48,036 nucleotides of DNA from an uncultured Anaerolineales bacterium (GTDB lineage Bacteria; Chloroflexota; Anaerolineae; Anaerolineales; Villigracilaceae): NCBI GenBank assembly GCA_937960595.1, contig CALGPL010000021.1, positions 1 through 48,036 on the forward strand. Direction: 5' to 3'. Below, piece after piece: positions 16,945 to 24,810 of the stretch. Each line of letters begins with the position of its first letter. The first letter of the stretch is position 1. The translations under genes were made by a program, and so were the position numbers. The notes beneath the pieces were generated by a model. The model was not told where the DNA came from. It was given only the letters and a program-made list of their open reading frames with translations, and made no database searches.

Positions 16945-17281
16945 TAGAAAACGAAGACGCGTTCATCCGCATACGGGACGAACGCGTCTGGTCCGTGGTG
17001 CCACCCGAATTAGGCTAACAAAAATCCCTGTGGTGATGCACAGGGGAAAAGCCAGCCTCACTCGTTTTCGAGTACGCCATCGTTCCTCTCGGCGGAACGA
17101 CGGTTATACCCTAGCCCTGTAACGGGAGCAGCCCGGCGTGAACTACTGCCTTGCGGGTTCGCTCTTGCAACTCCGAGGTCCATTCGGCTTCATCGTGCGG
17201 GCAGGACTTCCACCACTTGCCGCCTGCTCTCTGATCCGCCGTACAAAGCGTACTCGTCCTCTTCACCGTCTTTTGATGTTG
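16945..17281 (-). promoter_or_regulatory. T-box riboswitch, tryptophan specifier (UGG)
   Basis: Read on the minus strand from about 17281 this leader has the T-box parts in order. There is a long Stem I region, with GAATGGACCTC giving a UGG specifier at 17180-17182. The conserved T-box bulge GGGTGGCACCACGG lies at 16993-17006. An intrinsic terminator pairs 16956-16968 with 16976-16988 (one G-U) and is followed by TTCGTTTTCT. Uncharged tRNA-Trp should stabilise the antiterminator and allow transcription of the small ORFs and trpB. The specifier assignment rests on position and sequence context, without a full fold. Confidence 0.9.
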
Positions 17282-17287
17282 GGCGTG

Positions 17288-17315
17288 ATTATACGCCGTC
17301 CAGACAATTTGTCAA
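17288..17315 (-). promoter_or_regulatory. Perfect sigma-70 promoter of the T-box/trpB unit
   Basis: On the minus strand TTGACA (17310-17315) and TATAAT (17288-17293) are separated by 16 bases, both perfect consensus hexamers. Transcription should start near 17281, which agrees with the 5' end of the T-box leader. It is divergent to the HAD gene promoter about 65 bases away. Confidence 0.9.
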
Positions 17316-17356
17316 TGGTTTTGAAGACCGTTTTCCCCATCTCCGGCTGCCTGTTG

Positions 17357-17362
17357 TATAAT
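17357..17362 (+). promoter_or_regulatory. -10 box placing the HAD mRNA start at its GTG codon
   Basis: A consensus TATAAT at 17357-17362 lies six bases before the GTG start at 17369. No good -35 is seen at 17 bases. The spacing predicts a transcript beginning at or within a base of the start codon, a leaderless mRNA. No ribosome site precedes this GTG. Confidence 0.65.
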
Positions 17363-17368
17363 AGGCCC

Positions 17369-17839
17369 GTGATCGAACTGACCATCCCCGGCCGAGTCAC
17401 CCTGCAACTCCGACATCTGGTGCTGGACGTCAACGGCACGCTGGCCGTGGATGGTCTCCTGCTGGACGGCGTGGCGCGGCGGTTGAACGCCCTGCGCGAC
17501 CGGCTCGAGGTTCATTTACTGACCGCCGATACACACGGCCGGCAGGCAGAGATCGACCGCCGATTGAACCTACGGGCCGTCCGCATTGCTGCCGGGAACG
17601 AGGCCGCTCAAAAAGCCGCCTACCTCCAGCGTTTGGGAGCCGAAAGCGTGGCTGCTATCGGTCAGGGCGCCAATGATGCCGATATGCTGCAGGCCGCCGG
17701 ATTGGGGATTTGCGTCCTCTCCACCGAAGGGACTGCCGTCTCCAGCCTGCTGTCTGCCGACCTGGTCGTCCCCGACATCCTGACCGCCCTCGACCTGTTC
17801 GACAAACCGATGCGCATCGTAGCGAGTTTACGAGCATGA
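17369..17839 (+). CDS. Small HAD-superfamily protein, soluble P-type-ATPase-like
   Basis: This 156-residue protein carries HAD motif I as LVLDVNGTLAVDG (nucleophile D in D-V-N-G-T), motif II as LLTADTHG and motif IV as IGQGANDADML. The cap is minimal. This resembles the compact phosphatases related to the P-domain of P-type ATPases. Asn replaces the usual second Asp or Lys of motif I, as in several members of that group. Substrate unknown; a phosphatase is likely. GTG at 17369 is chosen because a perfect -10 lies six bases upstream and everything before it is promoter for the divergent trpB leader. The stop overlaps the next start (ATGA), so the DUF389-SH3b protein is co-translated. Confidence 0.8.
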   Translation: MIELTIPGRVTLQLRHLVLDVNGTLAVDGLLLDGVARRLNALRDRLEVHLLTADTHGRQAEIDRRLNLRAVRIAAGNEAAQKAAYLQRLGAESVAAIGQGANDADMLQAAGLGICVLSTEGTAVSSLLSADLVVPDILTALDLFDKPMRIVASLRA

Positions 17840-19041
17840 GTCTTTTCGACAATCCCCCCGAAAGTCTGCCGCCGGGCAGCGAACCCATCCGCCTGCCCCC
17901 GCCGCCGCGCCGTCGCCGCGCCCGCCGCTACCTGATCCTGCCCGACGAGGACGAACGCTCGACCCTGATCAACCGTCTGGCCCGCCGGGCCTTTCCCTCG
18001 ATCGAATTCTTCATTTTCTCCCTCCTGTGCGGGGCTGTCGCCGGGCTGGGCTTCATCCTCGACGCCCAAAGCCTGCTCCTGCTGGGCATTTTGCTTGCCC
18101 CGCTGATGACCCCCTGGGTCGGTCTGACCCTGGCCTCGGTGAGCGGCGCCTGGCGCTTCTTCCTCACGACCCTGGCCGGCCTGCTGGTGGGGGGAGCGCT
18201 GGTCTTCCTGACCGGCCTGCTCTCCGGGCTGGCGGCGCGCCTGAGCGAGCAAGAATTCTTCCAGCAGGCCAGCATCCACTCGCACCTGTGGTGGCCCAAT
18301 CTGACCGTGCTGGTCATCGGCGCCGTCCTGCTGATCGTTTCCTTTGTCCGCTCGGAGGAGAAACCGCTCCTGCCGAGCGTCATGCTGACCTACGAACTGT
18401 ACCTGCCGCTGGGAGCAGCCGGCTTCGGCTTGGGCGTGGGCGCCGGACGCGTCTGGCCGGATGGTGCGCTGGTCTTCCTCGTCCATCTGGCCCTCGCCAC
18501 CCTGGCCGGCATGATCACCCTGGCCGCCCTGCGCTTCCGCCCCGCCAGCGCGGGGGGAGCGTTGTTGACCGTCCTGGTCGCCCTGATTGCCCTGAGCGGC
18601 GTGATCATCCTGACCGGCCTGGGTTCATACGTCATCCCCGGCCTGCCCGGACCGCCGCCGACCGCGACCCCCACCCCATCGCCGACTGTCTCCCCGCCTG
18701 CGCCCGAACCGCCGACGGCCACCCCGCCGCCCACCGAGACCGCCACCCCGACTCTGCCGCGCCTGGAGCCAACCCTCACGCCCTCCCCGACCCGCACGCC
18801 GCAGGCCACGCCGGTCTACGCGCGGGTCAATTCCCCCACCGGCGGCGGGGCGCTGATCCGCTCCGAGCCGGGCAGCGGCAGCGTGGTCCAATCCCTGCTC
18901 AACGACACACTGGTCGAGGTCCTGCCCGAGACGCGCGAGGTGAATAACATCGTCTGGGTGCGCATCCGCACCGCCACCGGCGTGGAGGGCTGGATCCTGC
19001 GGGAAGTGCTGGCCACCGCCACCCCGGCGCCTAATCCATAG
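17836..19041 (+). CDS. DUF389 membrane protein fused to a Thr/Pro stalk and SH3b domain
   Basis: A 401-residue protein with a basic, Pro/Arg-rich cytosolic N-terminus (to about 50). A DUF389-type membrane domain of about six helices follows, with ILLAPLMTPWVGLTLA typical of the family near 90-105. Then comes a Thr/Pro-rich stalk of about 60 residues (from PPPTATPTPSPT) and a C-terminal bacterial SH3 domain (VNSPTGGGALIRSEPGSGS, WVRIRTATGVEGWI). SH3b domains usually bind cell-wall peptides, so the C-terminus should be outside the cell. DUF389 has no settled function. The stalk-plus-SH3b tail is unusual for this family. ATGA overlap couples it to the HAD gene. No ribosome site is needed if re-initiation occurs. 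Confidence 0.82.
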   Translation: MSLFDNPPESLPPGSEPIRLPPPPRRRRARRYLILPDEDERSTLINRLARRAFPSIEFFIFSLLCGAVAGLGFILDAQSLLLLGILLAPLMTPWVGLTLASVSGAWRFFLTTLAGLLVGGALVFLTGLLSGLAARLSEQEFFQQASIHSHLWWPNLTVLVIGAVLLIVSFVRSEEKPLLPSVMLTYELYLPLGAAGFGLGVGAGRVWPDGALVFLVHLALATLAGMITLAALRFRPASAGGALLTVLVALIALSGVIILTGLGSYVIPGLPGPPPTATPTPSPTVSPPAPEPPTATPPPTETATPTLPRLEPTLTPSPTRTPQATPVYARVNSPTGGGALIRSEPGSGSVVQSLLNDTLVEVLPETREVNNIVWVRIRTATGVEGWILREVLATATPAPNP

Positions 19042-19071
19042 ACTTCCATACTTTCTACCTGGAGATTTCCG

Positions 19072-20532
19072 ATGACCATCCATTTCGGGACGGACGGCTG
19101 GCGCGCCGTCATCTCAGACACCTTTACATTCAGCAACCTGCGCATGCTCACCCAGGCCATCGCCGACGCCCTGGCCTCTGCCGACTGGGACAAAATCGGG
19201 AACGGGGGCCGCAAACCCGACCCGCGTAAAGTGGTGGTCGGCTTCGACACGCGCTTCCTCTCCGACCGCTACGCCGGCGAGGTGGCGCGCGTCCTGGCTG
19301 CCAACGGCTTCACCGTCTTGCTGACGCAGGCCGACGCCCCCACCCCGGCCATCTCGTACGCGGTCAAACATCACCATGCCGTTGCCGGCGTGGTCATCAC
19401 GGCCTCCCACAACGCGCCGCGCTACAATGGCGTCAAACTCAAGGCTGCTTACGGCGGGTCGGCCCTGCCCGAACAATGCAACCGCGTCGAAGTGTATCTC
19501 AACGACAACGAAGAGCGCGCCCGCGGCCCCAACCTGATGGACTTCGACGTGGCCCGCCAACAAGGCCTGATCCAGAAATTCAATCCCCTGCCCGCCTACT
19601 TCGAGCATTTGCGCACCCTGATCAACACCGACATCATCGCCGACAATCCCCAGCGTTTCGTCGTCGATTCGATGTACGGCTCGGGCCGGGGGGTCATCAA
19701 GGCCTTCCTGCAAGGGACCGGCTGCGAGGTGACCGAGATTCGCGGCGAGATGAATCCCGGTTTCGGCAACGTTCACCCCGAGCCGATTGCCAAGTACCTG
19801 GGCGCGCTGGCCGGGGCGATCAGCACCGGCATGGGCAACTTCGGCCTGGCCACCGACGGCGACGCCGACCGCATCGGCGCGATGGACGAGCGCGGCAACT
19901 TCGTCGACCCGCACAAAATCATGGCGCTGGCGCTGCGCTACCTGGTCGAAAAACGCGGCTGGACCGGCGCTGTGGTGCGCACCGTCTCGACCACCCGCAT
20001 GATCGACCGCCTGGCCAGTCGCTACGGCCTAAAACTATACGAAACGCCGGTCGGTTTCAACCACATTGCCGATTACATGCTCGCCGAGGATGTGCTCATC
20101 GGCGGCGAGGAATCGGGCGGCATTTCCTTCAAAGGCCATATTCCCGAAGGCGACGGCCCCATCATGGGCCTCTTGCTGGTCGAGATCATTGCGGCGGCGC
20201 GCAAGCCCCTCTCGGCCCTGGTGGACGAATTGCTGGCCGAGGTCGGGCCGGCCTTCTACGAGCGCCGCGACCTGCGCCTGAAACGCCCCGTCTCCAAAGA
20301 AGCGATGACGCGCTTCCTGACCGAGAAGGCGCCGGCCGAGATCGGCGGGCAAAAGGTGATCGAAATCGGCCAGCGCGACGGCGTCAAGTACCTCCTGCAC
20401 GACGATTCCTGGCTGCTCATCCGCCCGTCTGGCACCGAGCCGGTGCTGCGCGTTTACGCCGAAGGCCGCAGCAAGGAAATGGTCCAGGCCCTGCTCGCCT
20501 ACGGCGAAAACGTCGCCGCCAGCGTGACCTGA
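19072..20532 (+). CDS. Phosphoglucomutase/phosphomannomutase family enzyme
   Basis: An alpha-D-phosphohexomutase of 486 residues with all four domains. ITASHNAPRYNGVK at 109-122 carries the phosphoserine S112, ATDGDADRIG is the metal-binding loop, GGEESGGISFKGHIPEGDG is the sugar-binding loop, and IRPSGTEPVLRVYAE is the phosphate-binding loop in domain four. It interconverts hexose 1- and 6-phosphates. That would feed NDP-sugars to the surface polysaccharide enzymes at 1392-6667 or to storage glycans. Whether glucose, mannose or glucosamine phosphate is preferred cannot be read by eye. The residue after TASHN is Ala instead of the common Pro. A GGAG precedes the ATG at 30 bases from the previous stop. 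Confidence 0.93.
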   Translation: MTIHFGTDGWRAVISDTFTFSNLRMLTQAIADALASADWDKIGNGGRKPDPRKVVVGFDTRFLSDRYAGEVARVLAANGFTVLLTQADAPTPAISYAVKHHHAVAGVVITASHNAPRYNGVKLKAAYGGSALPEQCNRVEVYLNDNEERARGPNLMDFDVARQQGLIQKFNPLPAYFEHLRTLINTDIIADNPQRFVVDSMYGSGRGVIKAFLQGTGCEVTEIRGEMNPGFGNVHPEPIAKYLGALAGAISTGMGNFGLATDGDADRIGAMDERGNFVDPHKIMALALRYLVEKRGWTGAVVRTVSTTRMIDRLASRYGLKLYETPVGFNHIADYMLAEDVLIGGEESGGISFKGHIPEGDGPIMGLLLVEIIAAARKPLSALVDELLAEVGPAFYERRDLRLKRPVSKEAMTRFLTEKAPAEIGGQKVIEIGQRDGVKYLLHDDSWLLIRPSGTEPVLRVYAEGRSKEMVQALLAYGENVAASVT

Positions 20533-20679
20533 GCCGGGGCATGGCCTCTCGTCCTGGCAGATTGGCCGCGGCGGGGCAGGCCTGTTGGCCTGCTCGTTTG
20601 TCTTTGCCGAAATTGCCCCGCAAAGCGCTCGGACTGCCAGAGCGCAACCGCCCCCCGACTCTGACCGGCCACCCGGCCT

Positions 20680-20713
20680 AAAAAAGCGAGGGCTTCGGAT
20701 CCGAAGCCCTCGC
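20680..20713 (-). terminator. Intrinsic terminator of the eight-gene minus-strand operon
   Basis: A perfect 28-base palindrome (20686-20713, arms GCGAGGGCTTCG) is followed on the minus strand by a run of T (AAAAAA on the plus strand at 20680-20685). On the plus strand there is no T-run, so it works mainly for the operon that ends at 20745. Confidence 0.92.
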
Positions 20714-20744
20714 GAACACCACCAGGGGACCGGCGGTCCCTGAT

Positions 20745-21296
20745 TTATTTTCTAACCGGCACGGTGCGCAAACGGCGGGCGAGAAAAATGACCACGACCA
20801 GCGCCAGGGCAAGGACGATCAAACCCGGCAGGCCGACTTCATCCGCAAAACCGCTGCGCGGCATGCCCAGCGTACCGGTGGGCGTCAGGCGGTTGATTTC
20901 CACCTGGGTGCGCAGGTAAGCCATCGTCTGCGTGAGAGGCAGGGTGTCGGGGGTCGGCGACTCGGACGGCATGGCCACCACAGGCGTTGCGCTGGGGGTG
21001 GCGGGCGGCTGGGTGGCAGTCGGCGGCAGGGTGGGGGTCCAGAGCGCCGCTTCGGCAGTGGCGGTCATGTTCATTGAAATTCCCAGGTTCTGAGTAGCAA
21101 TGGCCGTCTGCTCGGCGGCGCGTTCCGCCTGTCTGGCCGGCAGGGTCATCACCACATAGACTGCCATGCAGATGATGGTCAGCAGGACGATCGCCGCCAA
21201 GATGCCCCCCACAATCAGGAAGGTGCGATTGCTCGACTCTTCCGCGGGCGGAGGCGTTTCGCCTTCCAGATCGATGTTTGGGCCTTCGTCTAACAT
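20745..21296 (-). CDS. Unknown bitopic protein with Thr/Pro stalk and LPxTG-like tail
   Basis: A 183-residue protein, last gene of the minus operon. It has a short acidic N-terminus, a membrane helix at about 26-50, then Ala/Thr-rich and Thr/Pro-rich stalk sequence (TPTLPPTATQPPATP). The C-terminal end, GTLGMPRSGFADEVGLPG, runs into a hydrophobic helix and a basic tail (ARRLRTVPVRK). That end has the shape of a sortase or LPxTG-like sorting signal, with MPRSG in place of LPxTG. With two helices the stalk would be outside and both ends inside unless processed. No function is recognised. It is separated from the upstream gene by 30 bases and directly precedes the terminator. Confidence 0.7.
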   Translation of the reverse strand: MLDEGPNIDLEGETPPPAEESSNRTFLIVGGILAAIVLLTIICMAVYVVMTLPARQAERAAEQTAIATQNLGISMNMTATAEAALWTPTLPPTATQPPATPSATPVVAMPSESPTPDTLPLTQTMAYLRTQVEINRLTPTGTLGMPRSGFADEVGLPGLIVLALALVVVIFLARRLRTVPVRK

Positions 21297-21326
21297 TGCG
21301 TCCTCCTCGCTTGTTGCAATATTATA

Positions 21327-22382
21327 TCACCCCAGGATTTCAAGATTGGCCAACGGCACCACAATCTGTTCGCCGTTTTCCAATTTGACTTCGGCGGCAG
21401 GGACACGGATGCCGCTGGGCATCGTCGTCAGGCCGGGAAGCAGAGATACCAGCGTGGCGGCTTCCCCGAGATGCGGCGCCCGGCAGAGGCGCACTTTTTG
21501 ATCCGGGGCAAACGCCTCGATCTCGCGCGGCGGAGGCGGTTCCTGGGTCGCCGGCAGAGGGATCAGGATTTCGGGCCGACTGCCGCTGTGCCGATCGTAC
21601 GGTTCGGCGCACAAGGTGACCTCGCGCTTGACGTTCGTGGCCAGCAATTTGAAGGCGACCGTATTCATCGCCTGACGGCCAAAACCGTCAACGACCACGA
21701 TGGGATAACGCACTTGAGAGGCCAGCGGAATCAACGCCGGCGACATACTGGCCAGGATCAGGCCGCGCACCGGCAACTCGGCCGCCGCTTGCAAGACAGC
21801 CGCCTCGCCGCAATACCCGCCCAACAGGACCGAGCCGCGCAGGCTGACGTCGATGCGGTTGGCTGCCAGGACCTCGTCGGGCTGGCTCAAGAGGGGCAGC
21901 ATCAGACCGGTATCCACCCGGCCGTTGCCCCACACCCCTTGGATGAGCGCGCCGCTGAAGGTGATCTCTGCCCCTCGATCCGGAATCAGGCGCGTGACCG
22001 TTCCGGGCAGGCCGGCGTACAACTCGATCGTCTCGCCGCCGACTTCCAGCAGCACCTGCCCGCCGCCGACGGCCACCACCCGCCCGTCTCGGCTGGCGCG
22101 GAAGAGGCGGGGAACCAGGCCGGCCGACTGGGCGATGACCTGATTCCGGCTGACGGTCTCGCCGTTTTTGACCCGCATCATCTTGTCGGCTGCCTCGGGG
22201 CTGACGCCGAAAGTGCGGGCCACGTCATAAAGCACATGCTCTTGGCCCCTGACCGCCTCGGCAATGACCTCCACCGGGTTGACTTTCTGCTCCAGACGCA
22301 CCACCACCCGCCCCGGCACCGGCAGCAGCCGCTCGCGGCGGACGGTCGTCAGGGGCAGAACATGGGTCACAGGGGCAAGCAT
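21327..22382 (-). CDS. Conserved-looking barrel-sandwich protein of unknown function
   Basis: A 351-residue soluble protein with no signal peptide. Residues about 60-130 (VKNGETVSRNQVIAQSAGLV, FRASRDGRVVAVGGGQVLLEV) resemble a biotinyl/lipoyl-type barrel-sandwich hybrid fold but lack the modifiable lysine motif. A central Rossmann-like stretch (GSVLLGGYCGEAAVLQAAAE, PVRGLILASMS, YPIVVVDGFG) and a C-terminal beta-barrel (VRLCRAPHLGEAATLVSLLPG, IRVPAAEVKLENGEQI) similar to a KOW/SH3-like barrel follow. It begins 6 bases after the ASKHA ATPase, with AGGAG overlapping that gene's stop, so the two are translationally linked and probably act together. I do not recognise a named family. Confidence 0.75.
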   Translation of the reverse strand: MLAPVTHVLPLTTVRRERLLPVPGRVVVRLEQKVNPVEVIAEAVRGQEHVLYDVARTFGVSPEAADKMMRVKNGETVSRNQVIAQSAGLVPRLFRASRDGRVVAVGGGQVLLEVGGETIELYAGLPGTVTRLIPDRGAEITFSGALIQGVWGNGRVDTGLMLPLLSQPDEVLAANRIDVSLRGSVLLGGYCGEAAVLQAAAELPVRGLILASMSPALIPLASQVRYPIVVVDGFGRQAMNTVAFKLLATNVKREVTLCAEPYDRHSGSRPEILIPLPATQEPPPPREIEAFAPDQKVRLCRAPHLGEAATLVSLLPGLTTMPSGIRVPAAEVKLENGEQIVVPLANLEILG

Positions 22383-22388
22383 GATCTC

Positions 22389-24140
22389 CTAGCCTCCCAA
22401 AGTCCACAACCATTTCTTGATGATCTCGCGCCGCCGGACGTGATCGGCCGGGAAGCGCAGAGGCCGGCCGCGGGCATCGATGACCACGCCCAGCACCGCC
22501 CCGCTGACGGGGATGCCCTCCGCCGGGGCGCGGCCGGGGCCGAAGCCGATATCGGCGTGATGCAGCGGGCGGACAAACAGCCGGGCCGACTGCCCCGGCG
22601 CCAGCGGCAGCATTTCGAGCGCGCCCTGCTTGACGTTCACGCGCGTCTCGTTGCCGCTCTGATCCACCATTCGAATATCCAGGACAGGCGTGCCCAGGCG
22701 GGCCGCGACGACCGGCGTCAGGACGGTCGTCAGGCGCAGAAAGGCGCCCGTTTCGATCACCTGCACCGGCAGGAGCGGGTTGCGACTGGCTGCAGCGCCC
22801 AAAGCAGGCAACAGTCCATTCTGGTCGAGGAAGACGGTCACGCAGCCGATCGGCTGGATAGCATCCAGGAGCATCAGCAGGCTCTGGCCGCGGCTGGGCG
22901 CCTGGGTCAACACGCCGCCGCCGCCCAGGATCAGGTCGAAGGCGGGCATCAGACCCAGCGCCGGGCGCTTCACGCTGGCGGGGAAGTCGCGGGCAGCCGC
23001 CTGAACAGCCAGGTGCAGCGTCTGACGAGCCAGGCCCTGTTCGATGGCCAGGTCCTCGGGCAGCGCCGGAACGCTGGCCGGATAGAGTGCCTTTTGGTAC
23101 AGATATTGCTGAACGGCCTCGGCCGGCAGATCGAGCGGAATCCAGCGCAGGATGTCATCCAGGCTGGTGTAACGCAGCAGATGGGGCAGGGCTTCTCCCA
23201 GGCCCAGTTGCGGGTAGACGCCCATCGTCAGTTCTCCGCCGAAACCGGCCGCGACACTGATCGCCGAGGCACCGATATCCACGCCGAGGATGCCGTTGGG
23301 CGAGTCCTGGCTGAGGAAGCGGATCATGCGCGCTTGGGCATAGGCCGTCGGGACGAGCATGCCGCCGGCCCAGGCGTTCAGTTCGTCCAGCCCGCCCATC
23401 TGACGGCGGCGGGTCTGGGTGTAATGTTCGGCCAGGATGCGCTGGGCCGGCTGGAGGTCTTCGGTCTCCAGGGTCGGGCGCAGATTCGGGCTGAGGTAGA
23501 GGGCCGAGGACAGCGGTTCGAGGGTGGACTTGACCTCGGCGCTCAGGTCCCTGTTGCCGGCGTAGAGGATCACCGGCCGCGCCTCGGCCGGCAGCAGATA
23601 ACAGGCCAGGCCGACCACCTCGAGCAGTTTCTGGACCGAGCGGGTCGCGCCGCCGTCGGTTCCGCCGGCGATCAGGATCAGATCGGGGCGCAGGCGCAGG
23701 ATGCTGTCGATCTGTTCTTCCGGTTTGCGCTGGTCGTTCATCCCCAACGTCTCGACCACGCGGGCATACGTGGAACGCGCCAGGCGCTTGACGCTTTCGA
23801 GGGAGACGTCCGAAAGCAGGCCGACCACCACCGTCTTGATCGGCGGGCCAGCCGAAAGGGAAGCGGCAAAGGTATCCACGCCCAGACCGTTCTGAACCGG
23901 CATGATGAGTTTGTGATCCGCCGTCAGCAGGGTCCGGCCGGTGACGGCCTGCAGATTCCCGATCGCCTGACGCACCCCTTCGCTGACATCGCGGAAGGGG
24001 GCGGCGGCGGTGCTGGGCGCCCGGCCGATGGCAATGAAGCGGTAATGTCCCTCCACCACATCGAAAAGCACGGCGCGGGTGGTTACCGTGCCAATATCTA
24101 CGGCGAGCAGGGAGTCGGCATCGATCAACGAGGCAGGCAT
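22389..24140 (-). CDS. ASKHA ATPase of the MutL/GlmL (glutamate mutase accessory) family
   Basis: A 583-residue protein opening with MPASLIDADSLLAVDIGTVT, the phosphate-1 loop of the ASKHA (actin/Hsp70/sugar kinase) fold. It continues with LILIAGGTDGGATRSVQKLL, the family's hallmark, then VILYAGNRDLSAEV, a second ATP loop LGVDIGASAISVAAGFGG, and FDLILGGGGVLTQAPSRG. The MutL/GlmL family is known next to cobalamin-dependent glutamate and related mutases, where it is thought to act as a reactivating or accessory ATPase. No mutase S or E subunit is encoded here, so this copy probably serves another partner, most likely products of this operon. ATG 24140 is chosen because the family's conserved sequence starts right after it. 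It is not the DNA repair MutL. Confidence 0.85.
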   Translation of the reverse strand: MPASLIDADSLLAVDIGTVTTRAVLFDVVEGHYRFIAIGRAPSTAAAPFRDVSEGVRQAIGNLQAVTGRTLLTADHKLIMPVQNGLGVDTFAASLSAGPPIKTVVVGLLSDVSLESVKRLARSTYARVVETLGMNDQRKPEEQIDSILRLRPDLILIAGGTDGGATRSVQKLLEVVGLACYLLPAEARPVILYAGNRDLSAEVKSTLEPLSSALYLSPNLRPTLETEDLQPAQRILAEHYTQTRRRQMGGLDELNAWAGGMLVPTAYAQARMIRFLSQDSPNGILGVDIGASAISVAAGFGGELTMGVYPQLGLGEALPHLLRYTSLDDILRWIPLDLPAEAVQQYLYQKALYPASVPALPEDLAIEQGLARQTLHLAVQAAARDFPASVKRPALGLMPAFDLILGGGGVLTQAPSRGQSLLMLLDAIQPIGCVTVFLDQNGLLPALGAAASRNPLLPVQVIETGAFLRLTTVLTPVVAARLGTPVLDIRMVDQSGNETRVNVKQGALEMLPLAPGQSARLFVRPLHHADIGFGPGRAPAEGIPVSGAVLGVVIDARGRPLRFPADHVRRREIIKKWLWTLGG

Positions 24141-24151
24141 AGGCGCTAGAA

Positions 24152-24808
24152 CTACAATCCCAGGAAGAGACGCAGAGAATTGAGGCGTTCGATCAAAGCC
24201 GTCAGAGCGGCAGCATAGACGCCCGCGAAGAGGACGCCAAAGGTGATGGCCACGAAGACCTGACCCACCCATCCCAAAACCGCGACCGGTCGGCTGCGCT
24301 GCGGGCCGCGCGGGCCCGGCCGGGCTCCGTAGTGGAAATAGACCAGGGTGGTCACCGTGCCGATCAGGAAGGTGCTGGCATCCAGAATTTGTTCGGAGAC
24401 CGAGCGGGTCAGGTCCAGTTCGAAATTATCGATGGTGGCCTGCACCTGTGGGATGAGCGTCCCCAAGACCGCCCCGCCCACTGCCACAGCCGCGCCGACG
24501 CCGACCATCAACGCCAGCGAGGGGTTGCCCAGGGCAGCCGTCCGCTGCGACAATTTGCCCAGCAAGGCCAGCCCCAAGAGAAGCGGGAAAACGGCCAGGA
24601 AGTCGCCATTCAAGAGCGGCAGGATGAGGCGCGGCAACAGAACTTGACGGCAGGCGACCGCGCCCACATAGCCGGCCGAGACCCCTACGAAAAGGTAAAC
24701 CGCCACCCGGAAGAGGGCGTTGTCCTTCCACAAGTAGGAAAAGACCATCAGGGTGAGCAGAAAACTCACCAAGCCGGCGATCCACTCCGTCGAAGGTACA
24801 CTCGGCAT
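24152..24808 (-). CDS. Polytopic membrane protein of unknown function
   Basis: A 218-residue protein with about six membrane helices: at 8-24, 31-52, 62-82, 95-115, 145-160 and 178-205. A soluble loop (LIPQVQATIDNFELDLTRSVSEQ) lies between the fourth and fifth. A basic Pro/Arg-rich stretch (GARPGPRGPQRSRP) marks a cytosolic loop before the last helix. No transporter motif is visible. It begins two bases after the PDWL-repeat gene and ends 11 bases before the ASKHA ATPase gene, so it is firmly inside the operon. It may form a membrane complex with the other helix-rich products encoded at 27195-28573. Confidence 0.75.
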   Translation of the reverse strand: MPSVPSTEWIAGLVSFLLTLMVFSYLWKDNALFRVAVYLFVGVSAGYVGAVACRQVLLPRLILPLLNGDFLAVFPLLLGLALLGKLSQRTAALGNPSLALMVGVGAAVAVGGAVLGTLIPQVQATIDNFELDLTRSVSEQILDASTFLIGTVTTLVYFHYGARPGPRGPQRSRPVAVLGWVGQVFVAITFGVLFAGVYAAALTALIERLNSLRLFLGL

Positions 24809-24810
24809 GC

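Noticed and set aside
17138-17368. A longer N-terminus for the HAD protein
   Set aside because: The upstream frame runs through the T-box leader and its divergent promoter, and a -10 box places the RNA start at GTG 17369.
22389-24140. The MutL-family protein as DNA repair MutL
   Set aside because: Its motifs are of the ASKHA fold (DIGT, GGTDGG), unrelated to the GHKL ATPase of repair MutL.
21471-24149. An 892-codon plus-strand open frame across two minus-strand genes
   Set aside because: Arg/Gln/His-rich composition, no motifs and no ribosome site; the minus-strand genes have clear family signatures and overlaps.
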